A stretch of 18,125 bases of DNA from Victivallales bacterium. Its GTDB lineage: Bacteria; Verrucomicrobiota; Lentisphaeria; Oligosphaerales; Oligosphaeraceae. Within the stretch, counting starts at the first letter, position 1. Every line of letters begins with the position of its first letter. Under the pieces are notes generated by a model that was not told where the DNA came from, searched no databases, and saw nothing but the letters and a program-made list of their open reading frames with translations. Shown piece after piece: positions 1-7,293 of the stretch. The stretch is taken from assembly GCA_017431185.1 (NCBI GenBank), contig JAFRLP010000647.1, positions 1 through 18,125 of the forward strand. Direction: 5' to 3'. The position numbers and the translations under genes are program-made.

Positions 1-1
1 C

Positions 2-1324
2 CAGCCCTCCCCCGTCAAGCCCATTGCCAAGGAGTTCTATCGCACCGCCGAGCACATGTATGACTACAAGCGCCCACGCAGCGCGGAGGGGGCGAATGTC
101 ATTGCCTCTCCCCTCATTCTGTCTTCTCTGCTCTATCCGATTCCCACCTTCCCGAACGGAGACAGCTCCTTCTACAAATATGTCATCGACCATCAGGGGC
201 AGGAGACAATTGACCACAAGGATTTTGCCAAGGTGCTGGATGAATTCCTGGCGCGGAACCGCCAGTTCTTCGAGGAGAACGGGCTCTCCGTCAGCAGTCA
301 CAAGGCCAGCATGGGCATCCGCTGGCGCTACACGGGGATGAAGAACCTGGGCTCCTACATGAACCCGACCCTGCTCACCTGCTACTGGCCGGAATGGGAG
401 ATGTACAAATCGGAGTGGCAGCAGTTCGACTACCCCGAGGAGAACATGATGAACGAGTACATGTGCTCCCTGACCGACAGCCGCATCGACAAACTGCTCT
501 ATGATGGACGGAGGCTGGTGCGGATGGGGGTCCGAGGCATCAACTACGACTGCTTCGACATGGGAACTGGCGCCTTCAACACGGTCACCTCCCACGCCTA
601 CAGGCCACCATCCGCCAATGTCATAGCCACGCCCAACGGTCTGATGCGCTGGCGGCAAATCATCAAGCGCACTGCGCACATGCTCTACACCGAGGGCAAA
701 CTGGTCAATGGACGCCCCTGGGTCGATTTGCACGCCACCATGTTTGTCCCGCTCCCCGTGGCCAGTTTCGCCACCAGCATCACCACCTGGGAACGCGGCG
801 GGAACGGCGGGGACTTCCAGGAGCGCTTCCCCGAAAGCACCATTCTGGCCAACACCATCGGCACCCAGGCTGGAGTCTACCCTGTCCCCATTGTCTCCAC
901 CCGTGCGGGTGACATGCCCCGTCGTGAGCGGGAACTCAAGTCCCTCATGTCCACCATGTGCTCCTTCGGCATTCTCCACCTCATGGACCAGTTCCTGCTC
1001 TACCGCCAATGGTTCGACGACGCCTGGAACCTCATATTTGACTTCGGTTTCGGCAAGCCAGACGTGGAGATGTTCTTCACCTGGGAGAAGCAGCCCGTCA
1101 CCACCACCGCCCCGCATGTCCGCATGACCGTGCTCAAGCGCAAGGACGGCAAGGTCCTGCTTCTCATCGGCAATCTCGGCGAGGCGTGCTTCGCGCCAAT
1201 CGACTGTTCGGGACTTGGATACACCAAATGGACGTTGCGCAACGCCGAGAACCAGTCCCTCCTGATGGACAACACTGTGCCCCTGGAACGGCATGGCTAT
1301 GCCCTGATACTGGTGGAGAAGTGA
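2..1324 (+). CDS. GH123/DUF6067-like large glycosidase-like protein, 3' part only
   Basis: The reading frame is open from the left edge of the window, so the start and the N-terminal part lie outside; 440 C-terminal residues are visible. They align without large gaps to residues 685-1122 of the complete paralogue at 2277-5645, so the full protein is probably about 1100 residues. The visible part begins in the motif QPSPVKP, which in DUF6067/GH123-like proteins ends the N-terminal beta-sandwich region, and continues through what I infer to be an alpha/beta barrel (motif GINYDCFDMG, then DLHATMFVP) and a short C-terminal beta domain ending ALILVEK. By analogy with the paralogue it should be secreted and act on glycans, but catalytic activity is not shown. 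The stop codon is TGA, and similarity to the paralogue ends at the stop. A pseudopilin gene follows 73 bp downstream on the same strand. The coding call is certain; the family name is moderately sure. Confidence 0.93.
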   Translation, partial: QPSPVKPIAKEFYRTAEHMYDYKRPRSAEGANVIASPLILSSLLYPIPTFPNGDSSFYKYVIDHQGQETIDHKDFAKVLDEFLARNRQFFEENGLSVSSHKASMGIRWRYTGMKNLGSYMNPTLLTCYWPEWEMYKSEWQQFDYPEENMMNEYMCSLTDSRIDKLLYDGRRLVRMGVRGINYDCFDMGTGAFNTVTSHAYRPPSANVIATPNGLMRWRQIIKRTAHMLYTEGKLVNGRPWVDLHATMFVPLPVASFATSITTWERGGNGGDFQERFPESTILANTIGTQAGVYPVPIVSTRAGDMPRRERELKSLMSTMCSFGILHLMDQFLLYRQWFDDAWNLIFDFGFGKPDVEMFFTWEKQPVTTTAPHVRMTVLKRKDGKVLLLIGNLGEACFAPIDCSGLGYTKWTLRNAENQSLLMDNTVPLERHGYALILVEK

Positions 1325-1330
1325 AGACTT

Positions 1331-1377
1331 TGTCGCAAGCGACAGCGGAATTGTCCAATAGCCAATCCAATAGCCAA
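1331..1377 (+). repeat. Small dyad and 12-bp tandem repeat between the hydrolase and pseudopilin genes
   Basis: The 73-bp gap contains an inverted repeat TGTCGC-AA-GCGACA (1331-1344) and, just after it, a perfect tandem 12-mer TCCAATAGCCAA (1354-1365 and 1366-1377). The dyad could be a short operator for a LacI-like regulator and the repeat a slippage product. No U-rich tail follows the dyad, so it is unlikely to be an intrinsic terminator. Function is not shown by the sequence. Confidence 0.4.
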
Positions 1378-1397
1378 CCAACCCAAAGAGGCGTCCC

Positions 1398-2207
1398 ATG
1401 TTCAACAGACACAGAAATTTCACGCTCATCGAATTGCTGGTCGTCATAGCCATAATCTCCATCCTCGCCGCCATGCTGCTGCCCGCGCTCTCCAAGGCGC
1501 GAGAAAAGGCGCGGGGCACAACCTGTCTCAACCAAGTCAAGCAATTGAACATGGAGGCTGTCTTCTACGCCGACGAGTACGACGACTTTGCGCTCCCATG
1601 CCTGGACAACGGCAAAAAATACTGCAATCCCCCCAACGGCAATCCTGGCCACTGGGAGTACCTGCTGGGCGGGCTTTACCACAATCTCAGAGCGCATGGC
1701 TCAACCGATTTCTATAATGGAAAGGATTACGAAAAGACCAAGATATTCTTCTGTCCCAGTTTCACCAAACAGACACCCTTTGCCATTTTCAAGCGCTTCG
1801 AATTCTCCAACTATGTCTATAACGGCAGTTTCTTCTTCGGCGGGGACGGAAACGGCACCACCAAAGACGAGCAGAAAAATCCTTTGACCAACACCAAATG
1901 GTACAACATCGCCAGAATGGTCAAGGTGGGGAGAGTGCGCAATCCCTCCGACACTTTCACATTCCTGGACGGAGAGGCCAACGCACCTGACGCATACGGA
2001 CGCAGTAACCTCCCTTATTTTGTCAGGTATATAATTACGTCCGCCTATGACAATGGGGCCAATACCTTTACAGGTTACCTGGGCAACAGCGGTCTCCGCC
2101 ACAACAACAAATGCAATTCGGGATTTCTGGACGGGCACGCCGAACCGCTTGGCCGCCAGGAGATCACCAATCAGAGATGCATCGGCTTCCGCGAGTGGGC
2201 GCAATAA
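1398..2207 (+). CDS. Pseudopilin, prepilin-type N-terminal domain with C-terminal H-X9-DG motif
   Basis: A 269-residue protein with a short basic leader (MFNRHRN), then [19 protein letters not shown], the classic class III prepilin signal and hydrophobic helix, followed by [13 protein letters not shown]. Glu at position 5 of the predicted mature protein (E12) is present, as needed for pilin assembly. Near the C terminus, H235 is followed nine residues later by D245-G246 ([13 protein letters not shown]), the H-X9-DG hallmark of the DUF1559-like pseudopilins abundant in Planctomycetes, Verrucomicrobia and Lentisphaerae. The expected role is insertion in the inner membrane, processing by a prepilin peptidase and assembly into a type II secretion-like pseudopilus or a surface structure. 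The residue before the predicted cleavage site is Asn, not the usual Gly. A good ribosome site AAAGAGG (1385-1391) lies 6 nt before the ATG. It sits between two paralogous giant hydrolase-like genes on the same strand, so it may serve one or both. Confidence 0.95.
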   Translation: MFNRHRNFTLIELLVVIAIISILAAMLLPALSKAREKARGTTCLNQVKQLNMEAVFYADEYDDFALPCLDNGKKYCNPPNGNPGHWEYLLGGLYHNLRAHGSTDFYNGKDYEKTKIFFCPSFTKQTPFAIFKRFEFSNYVYNGSFFFGGDGNGTTKDEQKNPLTNTKWYNIARMVKVGRVRNPSDTFTFLDGEANAPDAYGRSNLPYFVRYIITSAYDNGANTFTGYLGNSGLRHNNKCNSGFLDGHAEPLGRQEITNQRCIGFREWAQ

Positions 2208-2256
2208 GCGGTCTGGCACTGGTTGAATGACTGCTTCCAACGGATTTTCAACACAT

Positions 2257-2274
2257 AAGTCGCCAATTCGACTT
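2257..2274 (+). promoter_or_regulatory. Short inverted repeat over the ribosome-binding region of the giant hydrolase gene
   Basis: AAGTCG and CGACTT face each other across the 6-nt loop CCAATT and end 2 nt before the ATG at 2277. No Shine-Dalgarno-like stretch is visible in the 20 nt before that start, so the hairpin covers the place where one would be expected. It could modulate translation start or simply be chance; six base pairs are not strong evidence. Confidence 0.3.
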
Positions 2275-2276
2275 CC

Positions 2277-5200
2277 ATGAACAAAAGAATGCTTTTCTGG
2301 CTGGTTTCCCTGATTGCAATCACCTCGTTGGCTGGCGATTTTCTGGCTCCTGCAACTCCCACTTTGGTGCGGTTGGGGCGAATGACCGCCGCGCCTGAAA
2401 TGGATGGGCAAATCAACAAGGCCGAATGGAACACCGCAGCCTGCTTCTTTGGCGGGCGCTCCAACCTGAACGGCCTGATGACGGGACGGTACACCGTCTT
2501 CTACTTCGGCTACGACAACCAAGCCATCTTCGCTGCGTTCTGTTCTGCTCTGCCAAACTCGCCAATTCCCCTGGACGACGCCGAGAAGGTCGAAATCACC
2601 CTCCTTCCACCAGATGCTGCCAAGCCACTGGTTTTCCACCTTGGCGCAAGGGGCGGCAATGACCTGCCTCAGGGCTCGCGTTTCGCCAATTATATCCGAC
2701 GCGACAACAAACCACACGGATTCCCCTGCTGGGAAGCGGAAATCGCCATCCCGCTGGCTGCCCTGAACGCCAAAATCGAGGACGGTCAAAAATGGGGGCT
2801 CCTGCTGAAGCGCCTTTACCAAAATCCAGAGGAGGAATCCTGCTGGCATCTGCCAGCCAGCCCAGGGGAACTGGGAACATTTATCCCAGATGCGACGGCG
2901 CCCGCCGTGAGCAGTCTGAATTTCGGCCACTGCGCCACCTGGCGGACCTCCGCCAACTACTCCTTTAATTTCATGGCCGCGGCGACTGGCGACACGCCCG
3001 CCACTGTCACCAGCAAAAGCGTGGCCTTCGTCGCGTCAGGCTATGCAAAACTGGATGACATGGCGTTGCCAGAGGACACGAAAATCGTCCGTCAGCATTT
3101 GGGGTCGACCCTGCAACCCGTGTTACGCCAGCCAGCCTACTCCACGGACCTCGTCTATAACCTTTGGCCAGGCAAAATCAACGTGGCGCAATTTCGCTTT
3201 CAGGACGGGGAGAAGGTGCTCTACCAGCGTGACCTCGCCTGGGATTTGGCCAAGGCGAAGAACTGGAAGGAGATGGAAGGACGCCCCAATCTCAATGCCG
3301 CATTCTATCCCTCATACCAGAATCTTCTGCTTCTGAATCTTCAGCCTGGCAAACAGAACCAGCTAGTCAGTGCCGTCATCACCGTCAAAGACCAGAACGG
3401 CAAGGAGTGGGCAACCGTCACCCCGGAAAGGCATGGCAAGTTCCACAAAGGCTGGGAAGGCCGCATCAATCTGCCAGCCAACCTTCCTGAAGGCGACTAC
3501 ATTGTCGAATTGGTCACCACGACCCAGGATGGACAACGGTTTTCCTGCCAACGCACCTTCGCCGTCAAATCCTTCCCCTGGCAGGGAACCGCCATTGGGC
3601 GGGAGCGGGTCATCGTGCCGCCTTTTGTCCCGCTTAAATGCCAGGACGGACAGGTCAATGCCTTGCAGACAGGCTATCATGTCGGCGGACTGCTCTTTGA
3701 CCAGGTTTTCGCACTGGGGGACGGCATCCTGGCAGAACCAGTGACCCTGAACATTGACGGAGAGCCAATCCAGGCTGTCGGCTCGCCGAAACTCGTCTCC
3801 GCCGAGCCGGATCGGGTGGTGATGGAAACCACGGGACAATGGCGCGATGTGGATGTCAAAGTCACCCTCGATTTCGACTATGACGGCTTCTGCTACACCA
3901 CACTGCAGTTCACTCCCCGCAAAGGCTCGGTCAAAATTGATTCCCTTAGTCTGTCAATAGCCCTGAAAAACGAATTGGTCTCCCTTTTTGAAACCAGATT
4001 GTACTCCGAAAAGACCCGTAGCGTGGGAGAACAGCCTCGCGCTCTTCCGCAGGACAAACAGGGGCTTATCTGGTCCATCGAGGATTACGAGTGGCTGCTG
4101 GGCAAGAAGACCGTGGCCTTTGACAAACTGTTCATGACCTATTTCTGGTTCGGCGAAATCTACAAGGGATTCAGCTGGATGCTGGACAAGGGGCACTGTT
4201 TTTTCAATCTCAGCCCAGAAAAATCTCCCCAGACGCTGGAACGCCAGGGTGACAAAGTGGTATTCACCGTTCACTTCATCAATCAGCCAACCACCTGGAA
4301 GGGAGAGGCGGTCATCGGCATGGGCTTCCAGCCGTCTCCCGTCAAGCCCATCGCCAAGGAATTCTACCGTACGGCGGAGCACATGTACCAATATCTGCGC
4401 CCCCGCAGCGCGGAGGGCTCCTACGTCATTGCCACGCCGCTTATCCTTTCGCCTCTTGTTTACCCCATCCCCACTTTCCCGAATGGCGACAGTTCCCTCT
4501 ACCAGTTCGTCATTGACAACCAAGGGAAGGAAACCCTCAAAAAGGAATTCGCCGATGTCCTGAAGGACTACATTGATCGTAACCGTCAGTTCTTCGAGGA
4601 GAACGGACTGTCTGTCAGCAGTTTCAAGGCTTCCACGGGCATCTGCTGGAGACAGACTGGAATGATGAATCTGGGGTCCTACATGAATCCAGTCCTGCTG
4701 ACCTGCTATTGGCCTGAATGGGAGATGTACAAAGCCGAATGGCAGCAGTTCGACTACCCTGAGGAGAACGTGATGAACGAATACATGTGCTCCGTGACCG
4801 ACAGCCGAACGGACAAACTTCTCTATGATGCGCGCAATCTGGTGCGCATGGGTGTGCGAGGCATCAACTACGACTGCTTCGACATGGGCAGCGGTTCCTA
4901 TAACACCGTCACCGCATATGCCTTCCGCAAAAACGGCAAGACCTATGCGACCACTGGCGGACTCATGCGCTGGAGGCAAGTCATCAAGCGAACCGCGCAC
5001 ATGCTCTACACTGAGGGCAAACTGGTTCATGGACGCCCCTGGGTCGATTTGCACGCCACCATGTTCGTCCCCCTTCCTGTGGCCAGTTTCGCCACCAGCA
5101 TCACCACCTGGGAACGCGGCGCCAATGGCGGAGAATTCCAGGAGCGCTTCCCCGAAAGCGCCATTCTGGCCAACACCATCGGCACCCAGGCGGGCGTTTA

Positions 5201-5645
5201 CCCCGACATCATCGTCAAGACGTCCGTCGGGGACATGGCACGCAAGGAGCGCGAACTCAAATCCCTCATGTCCACCATGTGCTCTTTCGGACTGCTCCAC
5301 CTGATGGACCAGAATCTGCTTTACCGCAAATGGTTCGACGACGCCTGGAACCTCATCTTCGATTTCGGATTCGGACGCGAGGGCGTGGAGATGTTCTTCA
5401 CCTGGGAGAAGCAGCCCGTCACCACCACCGCCCCGCATGTCCGCATGACCGTGCTCAAGCGCAAGGACGGCAAGACGCTGCTCCTCATCGGCAATCTCGG
5501 CGAGGCGTGTTTCGCCCAGCTGGACTGCTCCGGACTGGGCTGCTCCAAGTGGACTCTGCGCAACGCCGAAAACCAGGCCCTCCTGATGGACGGCGGCTTG
5601 CCCCTGGAACGGCACGGCTATGCTCTGATACTGGTGGAGAAGTAA
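2277..5645 (+). CDS. Giant secreted GH123/DUF6067-like protein with N-terminal CBM9-like domain
   Basis: A complete 1122-residue protein. Residues 1-20 (MNKRMLFWLVSLIAITSLAG) are a signal peptide with a hydrophobic core. From about 25 to 215 lies a CBM9-like carbohydrate-binding domain with the hallmark APEMDGQINKAEW. About residues 270-690 form beta-rich regions ending in WKGEAVIGMGFQPSPVKP, resembling the DUF6067/GH123 N-terminal type. Residues about 690-1060 look like an alpha/beta barrel with GINYDCFDMG (862-871; D866 and D869 are candidate acids), and the tail is a small beta domain. The likely role is binding and cleaving a complex polysaccharide or glycoconjugate outside the cytoplasm; substrate and activity are unknown. 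The start is chosen from the signal peptide; no clear ribosome site precedes it. It follows the pseudopilin by 69 bp and is a tandem paralogue of the truncated gene at 2-1324, with which it shares tracts of nucleotide identity. The coding call is certain; the GH123/DUF6067 label is from memory of family motifs and is moderately sure. Confidence 0.95.
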   Translation: MNKRMLFWLVSLIAITSLAGDFLAPATPTLVRLGRMTAAPEMDGQINKAEWNTAACFFGGRSNLNGLMTGRYTVFYFGYDNQAIFAAFCSALPNSPIPLDDAEKVEITLLPPDAAKPLVFHLGARGGNDLPQGSRFANYIRRDNKPHGFPCWEAEIAIPLAALNAKIEDGQKWGLLLKRLYQNPEEESCWHLPASPGELGTFIPDATAPAVSSLNFGHCATWRTSANYSFNFMAAATGDTPATVTSKSVAFVASGYAKLDDMALPEDTKIVRQHLGSTLQPVLRQPAYSTDLVYNLWPGKINVAQFRFQDGEKVLYQRDLAWDLAKAKNWKEMEGRPNLNAAFYPSYQNLLLLNLQPGKQNQLVSAVITVKDQNGKEWATVTPERHGKFHKGWEGRINLPANLPEGDYIVELVTTTQDGQRFSCQRTFAVKSFPWQGTAIGRERVIVPPFVPLKCQDGQVNALQTGYHVGGLLFDQVFALGDGILAEPVTLNIDGEPIQAVGSPKLVSAEPDRVVMETTGQWRDVDVKVTLDFDYDGFCYTTLQFTPRKGSVKIDSLSLSIALKNELVSLFETRLYSEKTRSVGEQPRALPQDKQGLIWSIEDYEWLLGKKTVAFDKLFMTYFWFGEIYKGFSWMLDKGHCFFNLSPEKSPQTLERQGDKVVFTVHFINQPTTWKGEAVIGMGFQPSPVKPIAKEFYRTAEHMYQYLRPRSAEGSYVIATPLILSPLVYPIPTFPNGDSSLYQFVIDNQGKETLKKEFADVLKDYIDRNRQFFEENGLSVSSFKASTGICWRQTGMMNLGSYMNPVLLTCYWPEWEMYKAEWQQFDYPEENVMNEYMCSVTDSRTDKLLYDARNLVRMGVRGINYDCFDMGSGSYNTVTAYAFRKNGKTYATTGGLMRWRQVIKRTAHMLYTEGKLVHGRPWVDLHATMFVPLPVASFATSITTWERGANGGEFQERFPESAILANTIGTQAGVYPDIIVKTSVGDMARKERELKSLMSTMCSFGLLHLMDQNLLYRKWFDDAWNLIFDFGFGREGVEMFFTWEKQPVTTTAPHVRMTVLKRKDGKTLLLIGNLGEACFAQLDCSGLGCSKWTLRNAENQALLMDGGLPLERHGYALILVEK
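4329..5645 (+). repeat. Second copy of a ~1.3-kb intragenic duplication (first copy at 2-1324)
   Basis: The nucleotide sequence from 4329 to the stop codon repeats 2-1324 with few indels. Identity is patchy but includes a perfect 91-nt tract (1063-1153 equals 5384-5474) and other near-perfect stretches around the segment encoding DLHATMFVPLPVASFATS. Similarity stops at the stop codon of both genes. The 5' limit of the duplication lies outside the window on the first copy. The pattern fits tandem duplication with later gene conversion or strong purifying selection. Confidence 0.9.
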
Positions 5646-5697
5646 TATCCCTCTCGCCTCCGCATATTTTAGGTTCGCAGTGACTATTCAGTGTTCC

Positions 5698-5750
5698 CAT
5701 TTGTCTTGGCATGTCCAGCCGCAGATTTGCCATTTGGTCTTGGCGTGCCA
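5698..5750. repeat. Imperfect ~20-bp direct repeat in the convergent intergenic gap
   Basis: CATTTGTCTTGGCATGTCCA (5698-5717) and CATTTGGTCTTGGCGTGCCA (5731-5750) are imperfect direct repeats 33 bp apart, lying between the converging giant hydrolase and ceramidase-like genes. No coding potential was seen in 5646-5808. They could be binding sites or remains of a small repeat element; the function is unknown. Confidence 0.5.
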
Positions 5751-5770
5751 ATCGTGAGACCCCAACTTGC

Positions 5771-5794
5771 CCGCGAGGCCTTCAGGCCTCGCGG
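5771..5794. terminator. Strong GC-rich hairpin between converging genes
   Basis: CCGCGAGGCCT and AGGCCTCGCGG form an 11-bp perfect stem around TC (in RNA, more likely a 10-bp stem with a TTCA loop). It sits 15 bp beyond the stop codon of the ceramidase-like gene and about 125 bp beyond that of the giant hydrolase gene. Its position between converging genes suits a bidirectional transcription end, but neither strand shows a T-run after the stem, so a factor-dependent end, an mRNA 3'-end stabiliser or a REP-like repeat are equally possible. Confidence 0.5.
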
Positions 5795-5808
5795 AAGAAT
5801 CGATACGG

Positions 5809-7143
5809 TCAGCGAAGATTGGCAATGGAGGCCTTGATGATTTCGGTTGCGGCATTCTGGCCTGGGGTATTGACGCCTGGCTGGACTTCGTAGCCGCCGC
5901 GCTCGAAGCATTCGGGCATGGGCACATAGCCGGACACCGACTGCGACAGTTCGATGACAAACGTGTATTTGCAGGGACTCGCTTCGCGGATGGCGCGGCT
6001 GATGCCATTGAAAGGTTCGCCGGGCAGGGTCACGAAGGCAACCTGCTTGCCCAGTTTGATGGAGGTGATGCGACCATCATGGGAGGGCGTGCTCTTCTCA
6101 TAGCAGTCAATGGCGCGCTGCGCAAAGTAGCGGAGGGCGGCGGGAACCTTGTTCGCCAGATCCTGGCTCTCGAAATCGCCCTCCTTCTTGATGTCGGGCA
6201 CCGTGGCAAGGATGTGCTTTGCCTCCGCCAGTTCCGCATCGGTCAGTTTGCGGTGGGGGATGGTCACCGTGCTGTTCTTGACTTCGACGTCAGCCTCCTC
6301 AACGGGCTCCAGTTTGTCGAGGGCATCCAATACAATCCGCGCATAGCCACGACCGATGCGAACTGCCTCGGCGTAGCTGCTCTGGTTGATTTTCTGGTGG
6401 AAATCAAAGTGGTTGATGTCGCCTGATGCATCATCCACCACCAGCACGGGGAGGCTGGATTTGAGTTCGTGCTGGATTTCCTGGGCGAAACGACCATACC
6501 AGTCAGCGGAAACCACACTTCCGCCAATGGTGTCGCCATGGTTGCCGATGTTGGCGATGATGGCCGCAGGACGTCCTCCCTGGATGACCTTCAGGATGTT
6601 GATGGTGCGGTCAAAGTCGCTTTCGGGCTTGTCGATGTCGGGATTGCCCCAGCCGGGATTGGTCACGATGGTTCCGTTCTTCATCCAGTAGCGACGAACG
6701 AAGCCGTAGGGGTTGTTATAGACGGAGCCGACCTCCAGTTCCGCCGGCAGCAGGTTCATGATTGCGCGGCGCAGGGCGCGGCAGGCTGCATCGACGGTGG
6801 CGTCCAATGCGTATTGGACACGGGGAGCAAGTTCGGTCGCGCCGTTTTTCAGCCGATATTCGGGACCGGTGTGGGTGTGGGTCGCGGAAACGATGAGATT
6901 GTCCAGAACGGCCTTGCCGAATTCGGATTCGATGCGGGCATTCAAGGGCTTGAACAGCAGGTCTGAGATGCTGCACAGGTCGAAGGTCATGAAACCGAAC
7001 TGGATGCCCTTGGACTCCAGCATGACGACTTTGACCATCAGGTCATCGTACATGCCCTCGTTGGGACGGGCGTTGAAGTAACCAGCCAGGCCAACCCCGG
7101 TGGGGGGCGTGATGATTTCCTGGGCGTAACCGACTTTGAACAT
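5809..7143 (-). CDS. Neutral/alkaline ceramidase-like hydrolase, single-domain
   Basis: A 444-residue protein from the ATG at 7143, chosen because AGGAG (7151-7155) lies 7 nt before it and family similarity begins with MFKVGYAQEIITPPTGVGLAGY. It resembles the catalytic domain of neutral/alkaline non-lysosomal ceramidases (Ceramidase_alk), zinc enzymes that cleave an N-acyl bond. Zinc-ligand motifs are all recognisable: SATHTHTGPE (86-95), NHGD (201-204), LPGEP (373-377) and SGYVP (404-408); ASGDINHF (239-246) is a further conserved block. It is shorter than characterised bacterial ceramidases (about 650-700 residues) and seems to lack the C-terminal Ig-like domain. No signal peptide is visible, so it may act in the cytoplasm, unlike classical secreted ceramidases. 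It is the last gene of the - strand run behind the DUF4838 gene, 150 bp downstream, so its substrate may be an amide or ester linked to the glycan or glycolipid handled by that protein. Fold assignment is fairly sure; substrate is not. Confidence 0.93.
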   Translation of the reverse strand: MFKVGYAQEIITPPTGVGLAGYFNARPNEGMYDDLMVKVVMLESKGIQFGFMTFDLCSISDLLFKPLNARIESEFGKAVLDNLIVSATHTHTGPEYRLKNGATELAPRVQYALDATVDAACRALRRAIMNLLPAELEVGSVYNNPYGFVRRYWMKNGTIVTNPGWGNPDIDKPESDFDRTINILKVIQGGRPAAIIANIGNHGDTIGGSVVSADWYGRFAQEIQHELKSSLPVLVVDDASGDINHFDFHQKINQSSYAEAVRIGRGYARIVLDALDKLEPVEEADVEVKNSTVTIPHRKLTDAELAEAKHILATVPDIKKEGDFESQDLANKVPAALRYFAQRAIDCYEKSTPSHDGRITSIKLGKQVAFVTLPGEPFNGISRAIREASPCKYTFVIELSQSVSGYVPMPECFERGGYEVQPGVNTPGQNAATEIIKASIANLR

Positions 7144-7161
7144 GACTTGTCTCCTGGTTGC

Positions 7162-7185
7162 GGAAACTGTTGGCCAACAGTTTCC
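7162..7185. promoter_or_regulatory. Perfect 24-bp palindrome just upstream of the ceramidase-like gene
   Basis: GGAAACTGTT, a central GGCC, and AACAGTTTCC make a perfect 24-bp palindrome. Read on the - strand it ends 6 nt before the AGGAG ribosome site of the ceramidase-like gene. As DNA it could be the operator of a dimeric regulator; as RNA it is a 10-bp hairpin with a GGCC tetraloop that could act as a processing or stability element or an attenuator between the DUF4838 and ceramidase-like cistrons. No T-run follows, so it is not a typical terminator. Confidence 0.6.
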
Positions 7186-7293
7186 TTGTGTGGAAAAAAC
7201 CTCATTCAATGTACTGTTTTCGCCATGTTTTTCAAGCAGACAGCCCGTTTTTTCTCATTTCGCAGAGTGTCAGGCCGCAACTTGCACGACAAT

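Noticed and set aside
1701..2930. Open frame of 409 codons on the - strand spanning the pseudopilin and the next gene
   Set aside because: It crosses two well-supported + strand genes and their gap, has no domain-like sequence, and is explained by codon bias on the other strand.
3954..5615. Open frame of 553 codons on the - strand opposite the giant hydrolase gene
   Set aside because: It is the antisense shadow of a high-GC gene: low-complexity Gly/Val/His/Asp composition, no recognisable domain, and the + strand product has a signal peptide and a near-identical paralogue.
7186..7293. Separate promoter for the ceramidase-like gene (TTGAAA-16-TACATT on the - strand)
   Set aside because: Both boxes are weak matches and the spacing is short of optimum; kept only as a possibility in the palindrome finding.
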